Below are positions 8,595 through 18,272 of a DNA stretch of 64,000 nt, in pieces. The DNA comes from Saccharothrix syringae (GTDB lineage Bacteria > Actinomycetota > Actinomycetes > Mycobacteriales > Pseudonocardiaceae): the NCBI RefSeq assembly GCF_009498035.1, contig NZ_CP034550.1:10292001-10356000 (forward strand). The letters are read 5' to 3'. The position numbers were made by a program, and so were the translations under genes. The first letter of the stretch is position 1; each line of letters begins with the position of its first letter. The notes below the pieces were generated by a model. That model saw only the letters and a list, made by a program, of their open reading frames with translations, was not told the origin of the DNA and searched no databases.

Positions 8595-8855
8595 ATGAAC
8601 AGCACCGAAACCGCCCACGACATCGACGCGCTGCGCCAGGAGATCGACCACCTGGACGCCGAGCTGCTGCGGCTGGTCAAGCGGCGCGTCGAGGTCTCCA
8701 AGATCATCGGCGCGGCGCGGATGGCCGCCGGCGGCACGCGGATCGTGCACAACCGGGAGATCGACGTCATCAACCGCTACAAGGAGCTCGGCCCCGAGGG
8801 CCGGGACCTGGCGATGATCCTGCTCAAGCTCGGCCGCGGCCCGCTGGGGCGCTAG
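8595..8855 (+). CDS. Chorismate mutase, AroQ type (short actinobacterial form)
   Basis: 86-residue all-helical AroQ-class chorismate mutase converting chorismate to prephenate, the branch point to Phe and Tyr. Conserved positions are the N-terminal DIDALRQEIDHLDAELLRLVKRR helix, IIGAAR, and the C-terminal helix with RYKELGPEG. It corresponds to Rv0948c (AroQ-delta), which is known to be weak alone and activated by the DAHP synthase AroG. The ATG at 8595 follows a GAGAGG site. The upstream Phe/Tyr leader independently supports the function. Its 3' end overlaps the convergent deacetylase gene by 32 bp. Confidence 0.93.
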   Translation: MNSTETAHDIDALRQEIDHLDAELLRLVKRRVEVSKIIGAARMAAGGTRIVHNREIDVINRYKELGPEGRDLAMILLKLGRGPLGR

Positions 8856-9912
8856 CGGCGAACGCCCAGCCGGTGAGCGCGGACCTGGCGCGGGCCAGGT
8901 CCGCGTCCACCAGTTGGGCGTCGTCGGGCACGTAGGCCAGCGGGTCCTCCAGCAGCTCCAGGCCGAGCAGGCCCTCCACCAGGGCGTGCAGGCACAGGGC
9001 CGCGTACCCGCGCAGGTAGCCGCCCTCCTGGGTGAGCACGGTCGGCAGGCCGAGCCCGGCGACCGCGCCGCCGATCCACCGGTAGCCGGCCGCGGTGAGG
9101 TTGTGCCTGCCGTTGGGGTCGAACGCCGAGCCGTCGAAGCCCGAGGCGCACACCAGGCAGTCCGCGCCGAACTCGGCCAGCGCCGGGAGCGCGACCTCCT
9201 CGAACGCCCGCCGGTAGGCGAGGTCGCCCGCGCCCAGGGACAGCTCGACGTTGACGTTGGCCGGGCCGCTCTCCTCGGGCCCGCCGGTCTGCGCGTGGTT
9301 GGCGCCCCACGGGCCGTGGCGCATGTGCACGGAGACGGTGAGCACGTCCGGGGCGTCGCGGAAGACCTCCTGGGTGCCGTTGCCGTGGTGCACGTCCCAG
9401 TCCAGGACGGCGACCCGCCGACCCGCGCGCCGGGCGGTCTCGGCGACCAGGGCGGCGTTGTTGACCAGGCAGTACCCGTCCGGCAGGTCCGGCTGGGCGT
9501 GGTGGCCGGGCGGGCGGACCAGGGCGTAGGCCAGGCGGGTGCGGCCGGCGGCGACGGCCTCCCACGCGGCCAGCGCGGTGCCCGCGGCGGCCCGGATCGC
9601 GTCCCACGAACCGGGGCCCACGACCGTGTTGACCTCGACGCTGGTGGGCCGGGCGCACGCCGCGCGCAGCCGGTCCAGGTAGGCGCGGGTGTGGACGCGG
9701 GCCAGCTCCTCGTCCGTGGCGAACCGGCCGGTCGACCAGGTCAGGTGCGGCGCCACCGGGCCGTGCCGCAGGGCGTGCCGGAACGTGCGCAGCCGGGCGG
9801 CGTTCTCCGGGTGCGGTTCGGCGACGTCGAGCCAGTCCCACCGGCCGGGCAGCTCCCACAGGCCCGCGCCGGTGTCGTGCCCCAGGCAGGCGTCGTGCCA
9901 GAAGACCTCCAC
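8824..9912 (-). CDS. Histone deacetylase / acetylpolyamine amidohydrolase family protein
   Basis: 362-residue zinc-dependent deacetylase of the arginase/HDAC superfamily. Recognisable motifs are the charge-relay [10 protein letters not shown], the zinc ligands in [14 protein letters not shown], and [17 protein letters not shown] near the C-terminus. Bacterial members deacetylate small substrates such as acetoin-related compounds, acetylpolyamines or protein lysines; the substrate cannot be read from the sequence. A GTG at 9912 is the only early start and no strong ribosome site is seen. It is convergent with, and overlaps, the chorismate mutase gene. Confidence 0.88.
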   Translation of the reverse strand: MEVFWHDACLGHDTGAGLWELPGRWDWLDVAEPHPENAARLRTFRHALRHGPVAPHLTWSTGRFATDEELARVHTRAYLDRLRAACARPTSVEVNTVVGPGSWDAIRAAAGTALAAWEAVAAGRTRLAYALVRPPGHHAQPDLPDGYCLVNNAALVAETARRAGRRVAVLDWDVHHGNGTQEVFRDAPDVLTVSVHMRHGPWGANHAQTGGPEESGPANVNVELSLGAGDLAYRRAFEEVALPALAEFGADCLVCASGFDGSAFDPNGRHNLTAAGYRWIGGAVAGLGLPTVLTQEGGYLRGYAALCLHALVEGLLGLELLEDPLAYVPDDAQLVDADLARARSALTGWAFAASAPAGRGRA

Positions 9913-9976
9913 CCGGGGTGGATATCAGGGCGATCACCGATGGTCCAGCGGGTTTGGGCGTGGGCACACTGGTGTC

Positions 9977-10291
9977 ATGGTCATCGGTCTCATCACGGGC
10001 CTCATCGCGGTCCTCGGCGTGCTGGCCGCGCTGGCGCACGACGGCTACCTCGCGATGCTCGGCTCGGTAGCCAAGTCCAAGCGCGCCGTGGGCGCGCCCG
10101 TCGCGGCGTACGTGCGCAGCCGGTGGACCCTCGCCGGGGTGACGACGATCATCGCGCTCGTCGGCCTGCTGATCACCGCGGGCAACAGCGTGTCCGGCGA
10201 CGTCATCGGTGCTCTGGTGGCCGGCGGTGCCGGGCTGGCCGCGGGCAACGCGCTCCAGGGCACTCGCAAGCGGTTGAACAGCGGCGGCTGA
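9977..10291 (+). CDS. Small membrane protein of unknown function
   Basis: 104 residues with an N-terminal hydrophobic helix ([18 protein letters not shown]), a central basic segment, and two further hydrophobic stretches ([13 protein letters not shown] and [12 protein letters not shown]). I recognise no family. The ATG at 9977 is chosen because the hydrophobic helix starts there. CACACT lies 6 nt upstream and could be a -10 box of a leaderless message. It diverges from the deacetylase gene. Confidence 0.65.
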   Translation: MVIGLITGLIAVLGVLAALAHDGYLAMLGSVAKSKRAVGAPVAAYVRSRWTLAGVTTIIALVGLLITAGNSVSGDVIGALVAGGAGLAAGNALQGTRKRLNSGG

Positions 10292-10474
10292 AGATTCACT
10301 CTTACGAGTGTTGATCGCCGTCACAAGGCTGATTCAACCGGTCTCACGTGGACCCTGCGCCTACTCTGAGGTAGCCGCGGGGTCCTCGACACCCCACCCC
10401 CTGCCCCGCGCCACTTGAGCACAACAGGTGAAGGTCGCGAGGATCGGCAAGCGGGGGTGGAGGGATCCACACGC

Positions 10475-11776
10475 ATGGAGATCGGGGAACCGGAACGGCC
10501 GGGCACGCACCGGCTGGAGGACGGGGCGGCGATCTGGCTGCCGATGGGCGGCGAGCTGGACCACCTGCCCGCCGTGCGGGAACCGGACCACCGCGGGGCG
10601 GTGCGGGAGGCCGACCGGCCGCGGGCGGTGCGCGAGCCCGACCACCTGCCCGCGATGCGGGAGGGCGGCCGGCGACCGGCGGTCCGGGGGGCGGAGCGGC
10701 CACCTGCGGAGCAGCCACCCGCAGCGCAGCCACCCACAGCACAACTACCCACAGCGCAACTACCCACGGCAGCGCCACCCAAGGCACAGCCCCCCACGGC
10801 ACAACCACCCGAGGCAGCGCCACCCAAGGCGCAGGACTCCGACCGGACAGCCGCAGAGCGGACAGCCGGCGAAACAGCCGCGGCACACCGGGCAACCGCG
10901 GCGCGGGCAGCCGACCGACCACCGGCACCCCCCGCGACCGACCGGCGAGCGGTCCGCGAACGGCCCGGGTTCGACCACCCGCCCCCGCTGCCGCCGCAGC
11001 GCACCCGCGACCCCCTCACCGACAGCGACGCCGTCGGGTTGCGCAAGTTCAACATCGGCCTGGTGCCCGCCTCGGTGACACCGCCGCGGACGTGGAAGCG
11101 GGCCGCCTGGTTCGCGGTCCTGTCCTCGGCGGGCGTGCTGGTCGGCCTGGCGCTGGCCGCGTCGAAGCTGGTCGGCTCGAACAACCCGGTGGAGCGGGTC
11201 GGCATGCCCGGCTACCCCGCCGACGTGCCGCTGCTGACCGGGTTCGCCACCACGCCACCGCCGCCGACCACCGCGGCGCCGACCCCCTCCCGGCCGGACC
11301 ACCCCGGCGGGCCTGCGGGCCTGCGGGCACCGACCGCCGAACAGCCGGCCGCGGGCGGCGCCACGTCCACCGCCCGCACGACCACCGGCGCCACCGCACC
11401 CGCCGAACCGGCGCTGTCACCGCCCGAGGTGGTCACCGTGCCGCACGCCCCGGAGCGGCCGGCGTTCGACGGCGTGGCGATCGCCTCGCGCACGGAGCGG
11501 TTCTTCGAGGAGGCGGTGCGCAACGCCGACACCGCGATGGCCCTGGTGTCCGACTCCTTCCGGTCCAGCGCCGAGGCGCTGCTGGAGCGGGACTTCGCGG
11601 GCGTGTCGCTGGTCGAGGTGAGCGCCATCGAGGTGGACCCGGGCCGGGGCGTCACGATCAGCACCCTCCAGCTGGTCCGGCGGGACGGCACCAGGGTCAC
11701 CGAGCGGCGCGAGCTGGGGTTCACCGCGGCGGGCGTCCCGCTGATCAACGCCGAACGGCTCGCGGGAGGCGTTTAG
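10475..11776 (+). CDS. Single-pass membrane protein with Pro-rich cytoplasmic part and extracytoplasmic C-terminal domain
   Basis: 433 residues. Residues 1-200 are hydrophilic and repetitive: REPDH-type repeats followed by a Pro/Thr/Ala array of AQPPT and AQLPT units. One membrane helix lies at about 208-232. The outside part begins with a Thr/Pro linker and ends in a compact domain (about 335-430, from ERFFEEAVRNA) that resembles the extracytoplasmic domains of the nearby kinases. GGAGGG lies 10 nt before the ATG at 10475, favouring this start over the in-frame TTG at 10415. It is the first gene of the co-directional signalling group. Orientation is inferred from the Lys/Arg before the helix. 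Confidence 0.65.
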   Translation: MEIGEPERPGTHRLEDGAAIWLPMGGELDHLPAVREPDHRGAVREADRPRAVREPDHLPAMREGGRRPAVRGAERPPAEQPPAAQPPTAQLPTAQLPTAAPPKAQPPTAQPPEAAPPKAQDSDRTAAERTAGETAAAHRATAARAADRPPAPPATDRRAVRERPGFDHPPPLPPQRTRDPLTDSDAVGLRKFNIGLVPASVTPPRTWKRAAWFAVLSSAGVLVGLALAASKLVGSNNPVERVGMPGYPADVPLLTGFATTPPPPTTAAPTPSRPDHPGGPAGLRAPTAEQPAAGGATSTARTTTGATAPAEPALSPPEVVTVPHAPERPAFDGVAIASRTERFFEEAVRNADTAMALVSDSFRSSAEALLERDFAGVSLVEVSAIEVDPGRGVTISTLQLVRRDGTRVTERRELGFTAAGVPLINAERLAGGV

Positions 11777-11945
11777 CGGTCGTTCGCGGACGTGAAGGGG
11801 TACGCCGTTCCGTAATCCCCGCCCCCGAACGAGGGACGCGGCCGACCACTGACCGCCACGAACGGGTGAAGTACTGCGTGGAGCTGGATTCGCGCTGGTC
11901 GGGCACGGTACGAGTGCTGGCGACGACACAGCGAGGGAGTCACCA

Positions 11946-12710
11946 GTGCAGCGCCCTACGACGAGCGGTCGCAGGCACAGCCGTGCGGGCTCGGTGAGCG
12001 TGGCCGAACTGATCAGGAAGCAACCGACCCCGTTGCGCCTCCGGCCCCGGGAGCCGGCCGCCGCGCACGCGCTCGTGCTCGACCTGCCGGTCGAACCCGA
12101 GCCGCCGCGGCCGGTCGGCCGGGGGACCAAGCTCGCGGGCGTGGTCACCGGCGTGGTCGTGCTGCTGGCGACCGTGGCGGCGGCCTCCGCCCTGGCCGGC
12201 CACCGCGACGCCGGTCCCGAACCGGCGCGCGTCGAGGCGCCGCCCGGGATCGACGGGCCGGCCGCGCTGCGCCCGGACCTGCTGTCGGCGGAGCTGGGCG
12301 GCGGCCCGGTCGCGCCGCCCGCGGCCGGCGGGGTCGACCCGGTGGTGGTGGACGTGCCGCCCGCCGGCGCCGTGCTGATGCCGCCGCCGGACCTCACGCC
12401 CGGCCCGCGGCCGCAGGTGGAGGTCGTGCGGCGGTTCTACGAGCTGCTGCCCGCCAAGCCGGCGGAGGCCGCGCGCCTGCTCGCCCCGGAACTGCTCGGC
12501 GGCGACGCGCGCGGGTTCACCTCGGCGTGGGCGCGGGTGCAGGCGATCACCATCGAGTCGACCGCACCGCGGCCGGGCGGCGTGCTCGCGGTGGTCTCGA
12601 TGCAGGAGCGCACCGGTCGGTGGCTGCGGGTCGAGCAGCTGTTCCGGCTGAGCGACACGACCGTGCCGCGCATCGTCGGCGTCGACGTCCTCTCCGCCCA
12701 GCAGCACTGA
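11946..12710 (+). CDS. Single-pass membrane protein with kinase-type extracytoplasmic domain
   Basis: 254 residues with GTG start and GAGGGAG site. The short cytoplasmic N-terminus carries SVSVAELIRKQ, a motif also found in the next gene. The membrane helix is about residues 60-84. The C-terminal domain (about 158-254) opens with VVRRFYELLP and aligns with the end of the kinase at 15682 (VRDYYELLP) and, less closely, with the kinase at 19808 (VLRHYDLLP), in an NTF2-like layout. So it looks like a kinase sensor domain without a kinase. The function is unknown; it may be a co-sensor or decoy. Confidence 0.65.
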   Translation: MQRPTTSGRRHSRAGSVSVAELIRKQPTPLRLRPREPAAAHALVLDLPVEPEPPRPVGRGTKLAGVVTGVVVLLATVAAASALAGHRDAGPEPARVEAPPGIDGPAALRPDLLSAELGGGPVAPPAAGGVDPVVVDVPPAGAVLMPPPDLTPGPRPQVEVVRRFYELLPAKPAEAARLLAPELLGGDARGFTSAWARVQAITIESTAPRPGGVLAVVSMQERTGRWLRVEQLFRLSDTTVPRIVGVDVLSAQQH

Positions 12711-12868
12711 CTCTCCGTGACAGACGACCCGGATGAGGTCACGGAGAGTCGAAGTCAACTGTGTTAATGCCCCAAACTTCCCCCGAAGGGGTTACAAACT
12801 CGGTCACGATTCGGTATCCATGGTCCCGGTCAGTAGCGCAACGCACTCCCCGGGAAAGGTGTCCAGCG

Positions 12869-13726
12869 GTGTCGAACGACGACAAACGCCGTCGACGGGA
12901 TGGCTCGACGGCCCAGCTGTCGGTCGCCGACCTGATCGCCAGGCGCGAGGCGGAGACGCAGCCGATCCCGAGGATCACCGACGTCGAACCGGAGACCGTG
13001 GTCGAGCCGGAGACCGTGCGCTTCAAGGCGGCGACCAACCTGTCCGGCCGCGAGCTGCACATCACCGAGCTGCTGCGCCGCGAGGGGCGCGCGGGCGAGG
13101 AGGAGCGCGGCGGCGGGCTGTCCGTGCCGAAGATCGTCGCGATGGCCGGCGGTGGCGTGGTGCTCGCCGGCACAGTCGCGTTCACCGCGTCGAACCTGGT
13201 GTCCTCCCCGGACGAGCGGCCGCTGGCCGAGGTGCGCTTCGACGCCCGCCAGGCCGCCCGGGCCACCAACACGCTGACCAAGGACCTCGCCGCCGCCGCC
13301 CAGCAGCAGCAGGAGGTCCGGCAGGCCGAGGCGACGACCACGACGCCCGAACAGCAGGCGCCGACCACCCAGCAGCGGCAGCAGCGCCAGCAGCAGCAGC
13401 GGCAGGCCCCGGTCACCCAGGCGCCGACGACCACCTCGACGCAGGCGCCGGCCACCACCGAGCCGACCGCGACGACCACGACGAGCCCGAGCAGCAGCAC
13501 CACGCCGCCGCCGAGCAGCACCACGCCCGCGCCGCCGCCCTCCGCGACCCCGTCCACCGCGACGCCGCCGTCGACCTCCACCCCCTCCTCGTCGACCCAG
13601 ACCCCGAGCGCGAACCCCGGCACGACGCCCTCCGAGCCGTCCGGCCCGGGCCTCGGCCTCGGCCTGGACCTCGGCGGCATCCTGGAGCCGATCGGCGGGT
13701 TCGACTTCTTCTCCTCGTCGAACTGA
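12869..13726 (+). CDS. Single-pass membrane protein with Thr/Pro-rich extracytoplasmic tail
   Basis: 285 residues. GTG at 12869 is chosen for the GGGAAAGG site about 9 nt upstream. The basic N-terminus is followed by LSVADLIARRE, matching SVAELIRKQ of the preceding gene. A second conserved-looking segment is GRELHITELLRREGR. The membrane helix is about 88-110. The outer part has Gln-rich and Thr/Ser/Pro-rich repeats typical of cell-wall-spanning or O-mannosylated stalks, then a Gly/Leu-rich end (GLGLGLDLGG). No enzymatic domain. It is followed by a 22-bp repeat array. Confidence 0.6.
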   Translation: MSNDDKRRRRDGSTAQLSVADLIARREAETQPIPRITDVEPETVVEPETVRFKAATNLSGRELHITELLRREGRAGEEERGGGLSVPKIVAMAGGGVVLAGTVAFTASNLVSSPDERPLAEVRFDARQAARATNTLTKDLAAAAQQQQEVRQAEATTTTPEQQAPTTQQRQQRQQQQRQAPVTQAPTTTSTQAPATTEPTATTTTSPSSSTTPPPSSTTPAPPPSATPSTATPPSTSTPSSSTQTPSANPGTTPSEPSGPGLGLGLDLGGILEPIGGFDFFSSSN

Positions 13727-14201
13727 CCCCGACCACCGCCCCGACGGGCCCGGTGCCGCGGCGCCGGGCCGCGCACCGCGGTGCCCTCGCGAACGTGGAA
13801 CTCGGGGGTCCTGGACGTGGAACTCGGGGGTCCCGGGGGTTCGACACGCCGGGCACGGCGGTTCGACACGCCGGGGGCGGGTGTTGGACCGGCGGGGCGC
13901 GGGTGCTTGACTCCGGGTGTGAGCGCGCGACCTGGCGGGCACTAGGCCGTTCGGCCCCAAAATCCCGTGATCTTCGCGTGAACGGGTGCCGTTCCCGGTC
14001 GGTATCGGGTATCCCTTCCCGGTCACCCCTCGGCTCACGTGACCTGCACAACGGTGCGAAAGCGGTAGTCAGGGCCGGGGTAGGCTCTGCGGGCGAGCGG
14101 TGGCCTAGCCTGTTCCGCGCACCGACCCGCACGACGAGGAGCCCGAGCGTGAGACCTGCTGCCCTTGCCGCGGTCACGCAGCGCCCCAGCGAGGTGGTCC
14201 G
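13727..14201. other. Intergenic region with 22-bp repeat array A and the kinase promoter
   Basis: 475 bp without a gene. A palindromic GCACCGCGGTGC (13773-13784) and repeat array A (13795-13926) fill the first part. The remainder should contain the promoter of the kinase at 14202. Confidence 0.6.
13795..13926 (+). repeat. 22-bp tandem repeat array A (6 units)
   Basis: Six contiguous 22-bp units. Unit heads read GTGGAACTCG (twice), GTTCGACACG (twice), GTTGGACCGG and GCTTGACTCC, each followed by a G-rich 12-nt tail. The array starts 69 bp after the stop codon of the gene ending at 13726, on its sense strand. The same family occurs at 36492-36689 and 38260-38479. There are no spacers, so it is not a CRISPR. 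Confidence 0.85.
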
Positions 14202-15575
<1,374 letters not shown>

Positions 15576-15681
15576 ACCTCGTAAGGTGGGCGCTGAACCC
15601 GATCGGGTGACGCACCGTCTTTAGTCATGGTGGCGTTGTCCTGCGCCACCGAAGATCCCTAGCAGCTACTGGGAGCACGCC

Positions 15682-17292
15682 GTGACCGACGATGGCCGCC
15701 TGGTCGCCGGCCGCTACCGCCTCGGCCAGCGGATCGGCAGCGGAGCGATGGGCGTCGTCTGGCAGGCGCACGACGAGCGCCTGCACCGGACCGTGGCGGT
15801 GAAGCAGCTGCTGCTCCAGCCCGGTCTGGCCGAAGCCGACACCGACGAGGCCAAGCGCCGGGCCATGCGCGAGGGCCGGATCGCCGCGCGCCTCCAGCAC
15901 CCGCACGCGATCGCCGTGTACGACGTGGCGGAGGACGACGGCCAGCCCTGGCTGGTGATGGAGTACCTGCCGTCCAAGAGCCTGTCCACGGCCCTGTCGG
16001 AGCGCGGCACGCTGCCGCCCCGGGACGTGGCCTCGATCGGCCAGCAGGTGGCCTCGGCGCTGGCCGCCGCCCACAACGCCGGCATCGTGCACCGCGACAT
16101 CAAGCCCGGCAACATCCTGCTCGGCCACGACGGCACGGTGAAGATCACCGACTTCGGCATCTCCCGGGCCACCGGCGACGTCACGGTCACCGCGACCGGG
16201 ATGCTCGCGGGCACGCCCGCCTACCTGGCGCCCGAGGTGGCCAAGGGCTACGACCCGGGCCCGCCGTCGGACGTGTTCTCGCTGGGCTCGACGCTGTACG
16301 CGGCGGTCGAGGGCGCGCCGCCGTTCGGCCTGAACGAGAACACCATCGCGCTGCTGCACCAGGTCGCGTCGGGCAAGGTGGTGCCGCCGAAGCAGGCGGG
16401 CCCGCTGACCGCGCTGCTGATGCGCCTGCTGCGCGCCGAGCCGGAGGACCGGCCGACCATGGCGGAGGCGCGCGAGGCGCTGGCCGCGGTGGCCGCGGGC
16501 CGGGCCGCGCCGGAGTTCCCGGTGCCGCTGCCGCAGACGCACCCGCCGTCGTGGCAGGGCGCGCCCGTCCAGGTGCCCGCGGCGGCGACCCGGGCGATGC
16601 CCCCGGACCGGCACACCCCGCCGGGCGGCAACCCCGCCGTGAACAACCCCGCCGCGACGCGCGTCGCCCCGGTCCCGGCTCCCCCGCCGCAGCAGCGCCC
16701 GGCCGCCGCGCCGCCGCGCCGCCCGGCCGGGCAGGCCCGGCCCGCCGGGTCCGGCCCGCTCCGGAGCAGACGCTCGACCGTGGTGACGGCGCTGGCGATC
16801 GCGGGCGCGGCCGTGGTGGGCATCCTGCTGGCGAGCCTGATGTCCGGTGGGGGCGACGGGGACAACCAGGCCGGCCAGACCACGACCACCACCACGGCGC
16901 AGGCCGCGGGTGCCGCGCCCTCGACGACGCAGACGCAGAAGGTGGCCACCCCGCCCGGCCCCTACACCAGCGCGCCGACGCGCGACCAGCAGGAGAAGGC
17001 CGTCCGGGACTACTACGAGCTGCTGCCGGGCAACCTGGACGGCAGCTGGGCCTGGCTGGCGCCCTCGATGCAGAACTCCAAGGGCGGGTTCGCCGGCTAC
17101 AAGGGCTGGTGGGACCGGGTCGAGTCGGTCGACCTGCACGAGGTGAAGTACAACTCGGAGTACGCCTACGAGATCGACGTCACCTTCCACATGAAGGACG
17201 GCTCGGACAGCCGCGAGCGCAAGCTGATCGTGCTCCAGTGGTCGGACCAGAGCCTGTTCATCTCCAACGAGCAGAACCTGGGCAGCGCCTAG
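15682..17292 (+). CDS. Ser/Thr protein kinase with NTF2-like extracytoplasmic domain
   Basis: 536-residue Hanks-type kinase with all key motifs (IGSGAMG, VAVKQ, HRDIKPGN, DFG, APE). A Pro/Ala-rich juxtamembrane linker leads to a membrane helix at about 366-390 and a C-terminal domain from about 436 to the end, beginning VRDYYELLP and having an alternating aromatic/charged pattern consistent with an NTF2/SnoaL-like sensor fold. The GTG at 15682 follows a GGGAGC site. The stop lies 1 bp from the end of the convergent LysR gene, leaving no room for a separate terminator. Confidence 0.93.
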   Translation: MTDDGRLVAGRYRLGQRIGSGAMGVVWQAHDERLHRTVAVKQLLLQPGLAEADTDEAKRRAMREGRIAARLQHPHAIAVYDVAEDDGQPWLVMEYLPSKSLSTALSERGTLPPRDVASIGQQVASALAAAHNAGIVHRDIKPGNILLGHDGTVKITDFGISRATGDVTVTATGMLAGTPAYLAPEVAKGYDPGPPSDVFSLGSTLYAAVEGAPPFGLNENTIALLHQVASGKVVPPKQAGPLTALLMRLLRAEPEDRPTMAEAREALAAVAAGRAAPEFPVPLPQTHPPSWQGAPVQVPAAATRAMPPDRHTPPGGNPAVNNPAATRVAPVPAPPPQQRPAAAPPRRPAGQARPAGSGPLRSRRSTVVTALAIAGAAVVGILLASLMSGGGDGDNQAGQTTTTTTAQAAGAAPSTTQTQKVATPPGPYTSAPTRDQQEKAVRDYYELLPGNLDGSWAWLAPSMQNSKGGFAGYKGWWDRVESVDLHEVKYNSEYAYEIDVTFHMKDGSDSRERKLIVLQWSDQSLFISNEQNLGSA

Positions 17293-17293
17293 C

Positions 17294-18190
17294 TCACCGG
17301 CCGGCCGCCTCGCGGAAGGCGGCCAGCAGGCCGGTCACGGTGGGCGCGTCCGCGTTCTCCTCGCGGACCGCCGCACCGATGGTCCTGGTCGGCTCGGGGT
17401 GGCGCAGCCTGCGCACGACCACGCCGGGGTGCACCACGCCCAGGCTGAGCTTGGGCACGATGGTGACGCCCAGCCCGGCGGCGACGAACCCCTGCGCGGT
17501 CGGGTAGTCGTCGGCCTCGACCACGACGTTGGGCGCGAACCCGGCGGCGGCGCAGGCGTCGAGCACGGTGTCGCGGCACGCGCCGGGCGCGACCACGGCG
17601 TCCACCCACGGCTGGCCGGCCAGGTCGGCGAGGTCGAGCACGCGCTTGCGGGCCAGCTCGTGGCCGCGCGGCAGCACCGCCAGGTACGGGTCGTCGAGCA
17701 GGTGCACCACGCGCACGCCGCGCGGCGGCTCGGCGTCCCGCCCGCGGACCACGACGGCCACGTCGGCGCGGCCCGCCCGCAGCTCCACCATCGGGTCGTC
17801 GGGCTCGGTGAGCCTGAGGTCGAGCCGCACGTCGGGGTGCCGCTCGCGGAACGCGGCCACGGCGGGCGGCACGAGCGCCGCGCCCGCGGTGGCGAAGTAG
17901 CCCACGCGCAGCCGCCCGGTGCGGCCCGCGCGCAGGTCGGCCAGCGCCGCCTCGGCCTCGGCCAGCCGGTCGGTGATGCGGGCGGCGTGCTCGGTGAGCA
18001 GCCGGCCCGCCTGGGTGGGCCGCACGCCGCGCCCGACGCGGTCGAGCAGCGGCAGGCCCGCCTGCTTCTCCAGGGCCGCGACCTGCTGGCTGACCGCCGA
18101 GGGCGTGTACCCGAGGTTGACCGCCGCGGCGGTGATGGAGCCGGTGGTCACCACGGCCCGGAGCACTTGCATGCGTCGCACGTCCAGCAT
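17294..18190 (-). CDS. LysR-family transcriptional regulator
   Basis: 298 residues: N-terminal winged helix (MQVLRAVVTTGSITAAAVNLGYTPSAVSQQVAALE, residues about 7-41, written here only to locate the HTH) and a C-terminal periplasmic-binding-like effector domain. The ATG at 18190 is preceded by TAAGGT and 6 nt, a leaderless arrangement. It is divergent from an EamA transporter with about 80 bp between them, where a direct repeat that could be its operator lies, so it probably controls the exporter and itself. The effector is unknown. Confidence 0.9.
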   Translation of the reverse strand: MLDVRRMQVLRAVVTTGSITAAAVNLGYTPSAVSQQVAALEKQAGLPLLDRVGRGVRPTQAGRLLTEHAARITDRLAEAEAALADLRAGRTGRLRVGYFATAGAALVPPAVAAFRERHPDVRLDLRLTEPDDPMVELRAGRADVAVVVRGRDAEPPRGVRVVHLLDDPYLAVLPRGHELARKRVLDLADLAGQPWVDAVVAPGACRDTVLDACAAAGFAPNVVVEADDYPTAQGFVAAGLGVTIVPKLSLGVVHPGVVVRRLRHPEPTRTIGAAVREENADAPTVTGLLAAFREAAGR

Positions 18191-18202
18191 GCCCGAACCT
18201 TA

Positions 18203-18236
18203 CAGTTCTACTTAAAGGTCGTGCAGTTCTATTCAA
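18203..18236. promoter_or_regulatory. Direct repeat in the LysR/EamA intergenic region
   Basis: CAGTTCTACTTAA at 18203-18215 and CAGTTCTATTCAA at 18224-18236 repeat with a 21-bp period, two helical turns. This AT-richer patch between divergent genes is a good candidate LysR operator. Confidence 0.5.
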
Positions 18237-18272
18237 TTGTGCTGATGCTTCGCATGGCTCATGGTATGTGCC

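Noticed and set aside
8824..8855. Frameshift at the overlap of chorismate mutase and deacetylase genes
   Set aside because: The genes are convergent and both C-termini are plausible; tail-to-tail overlaps of this size are normal.
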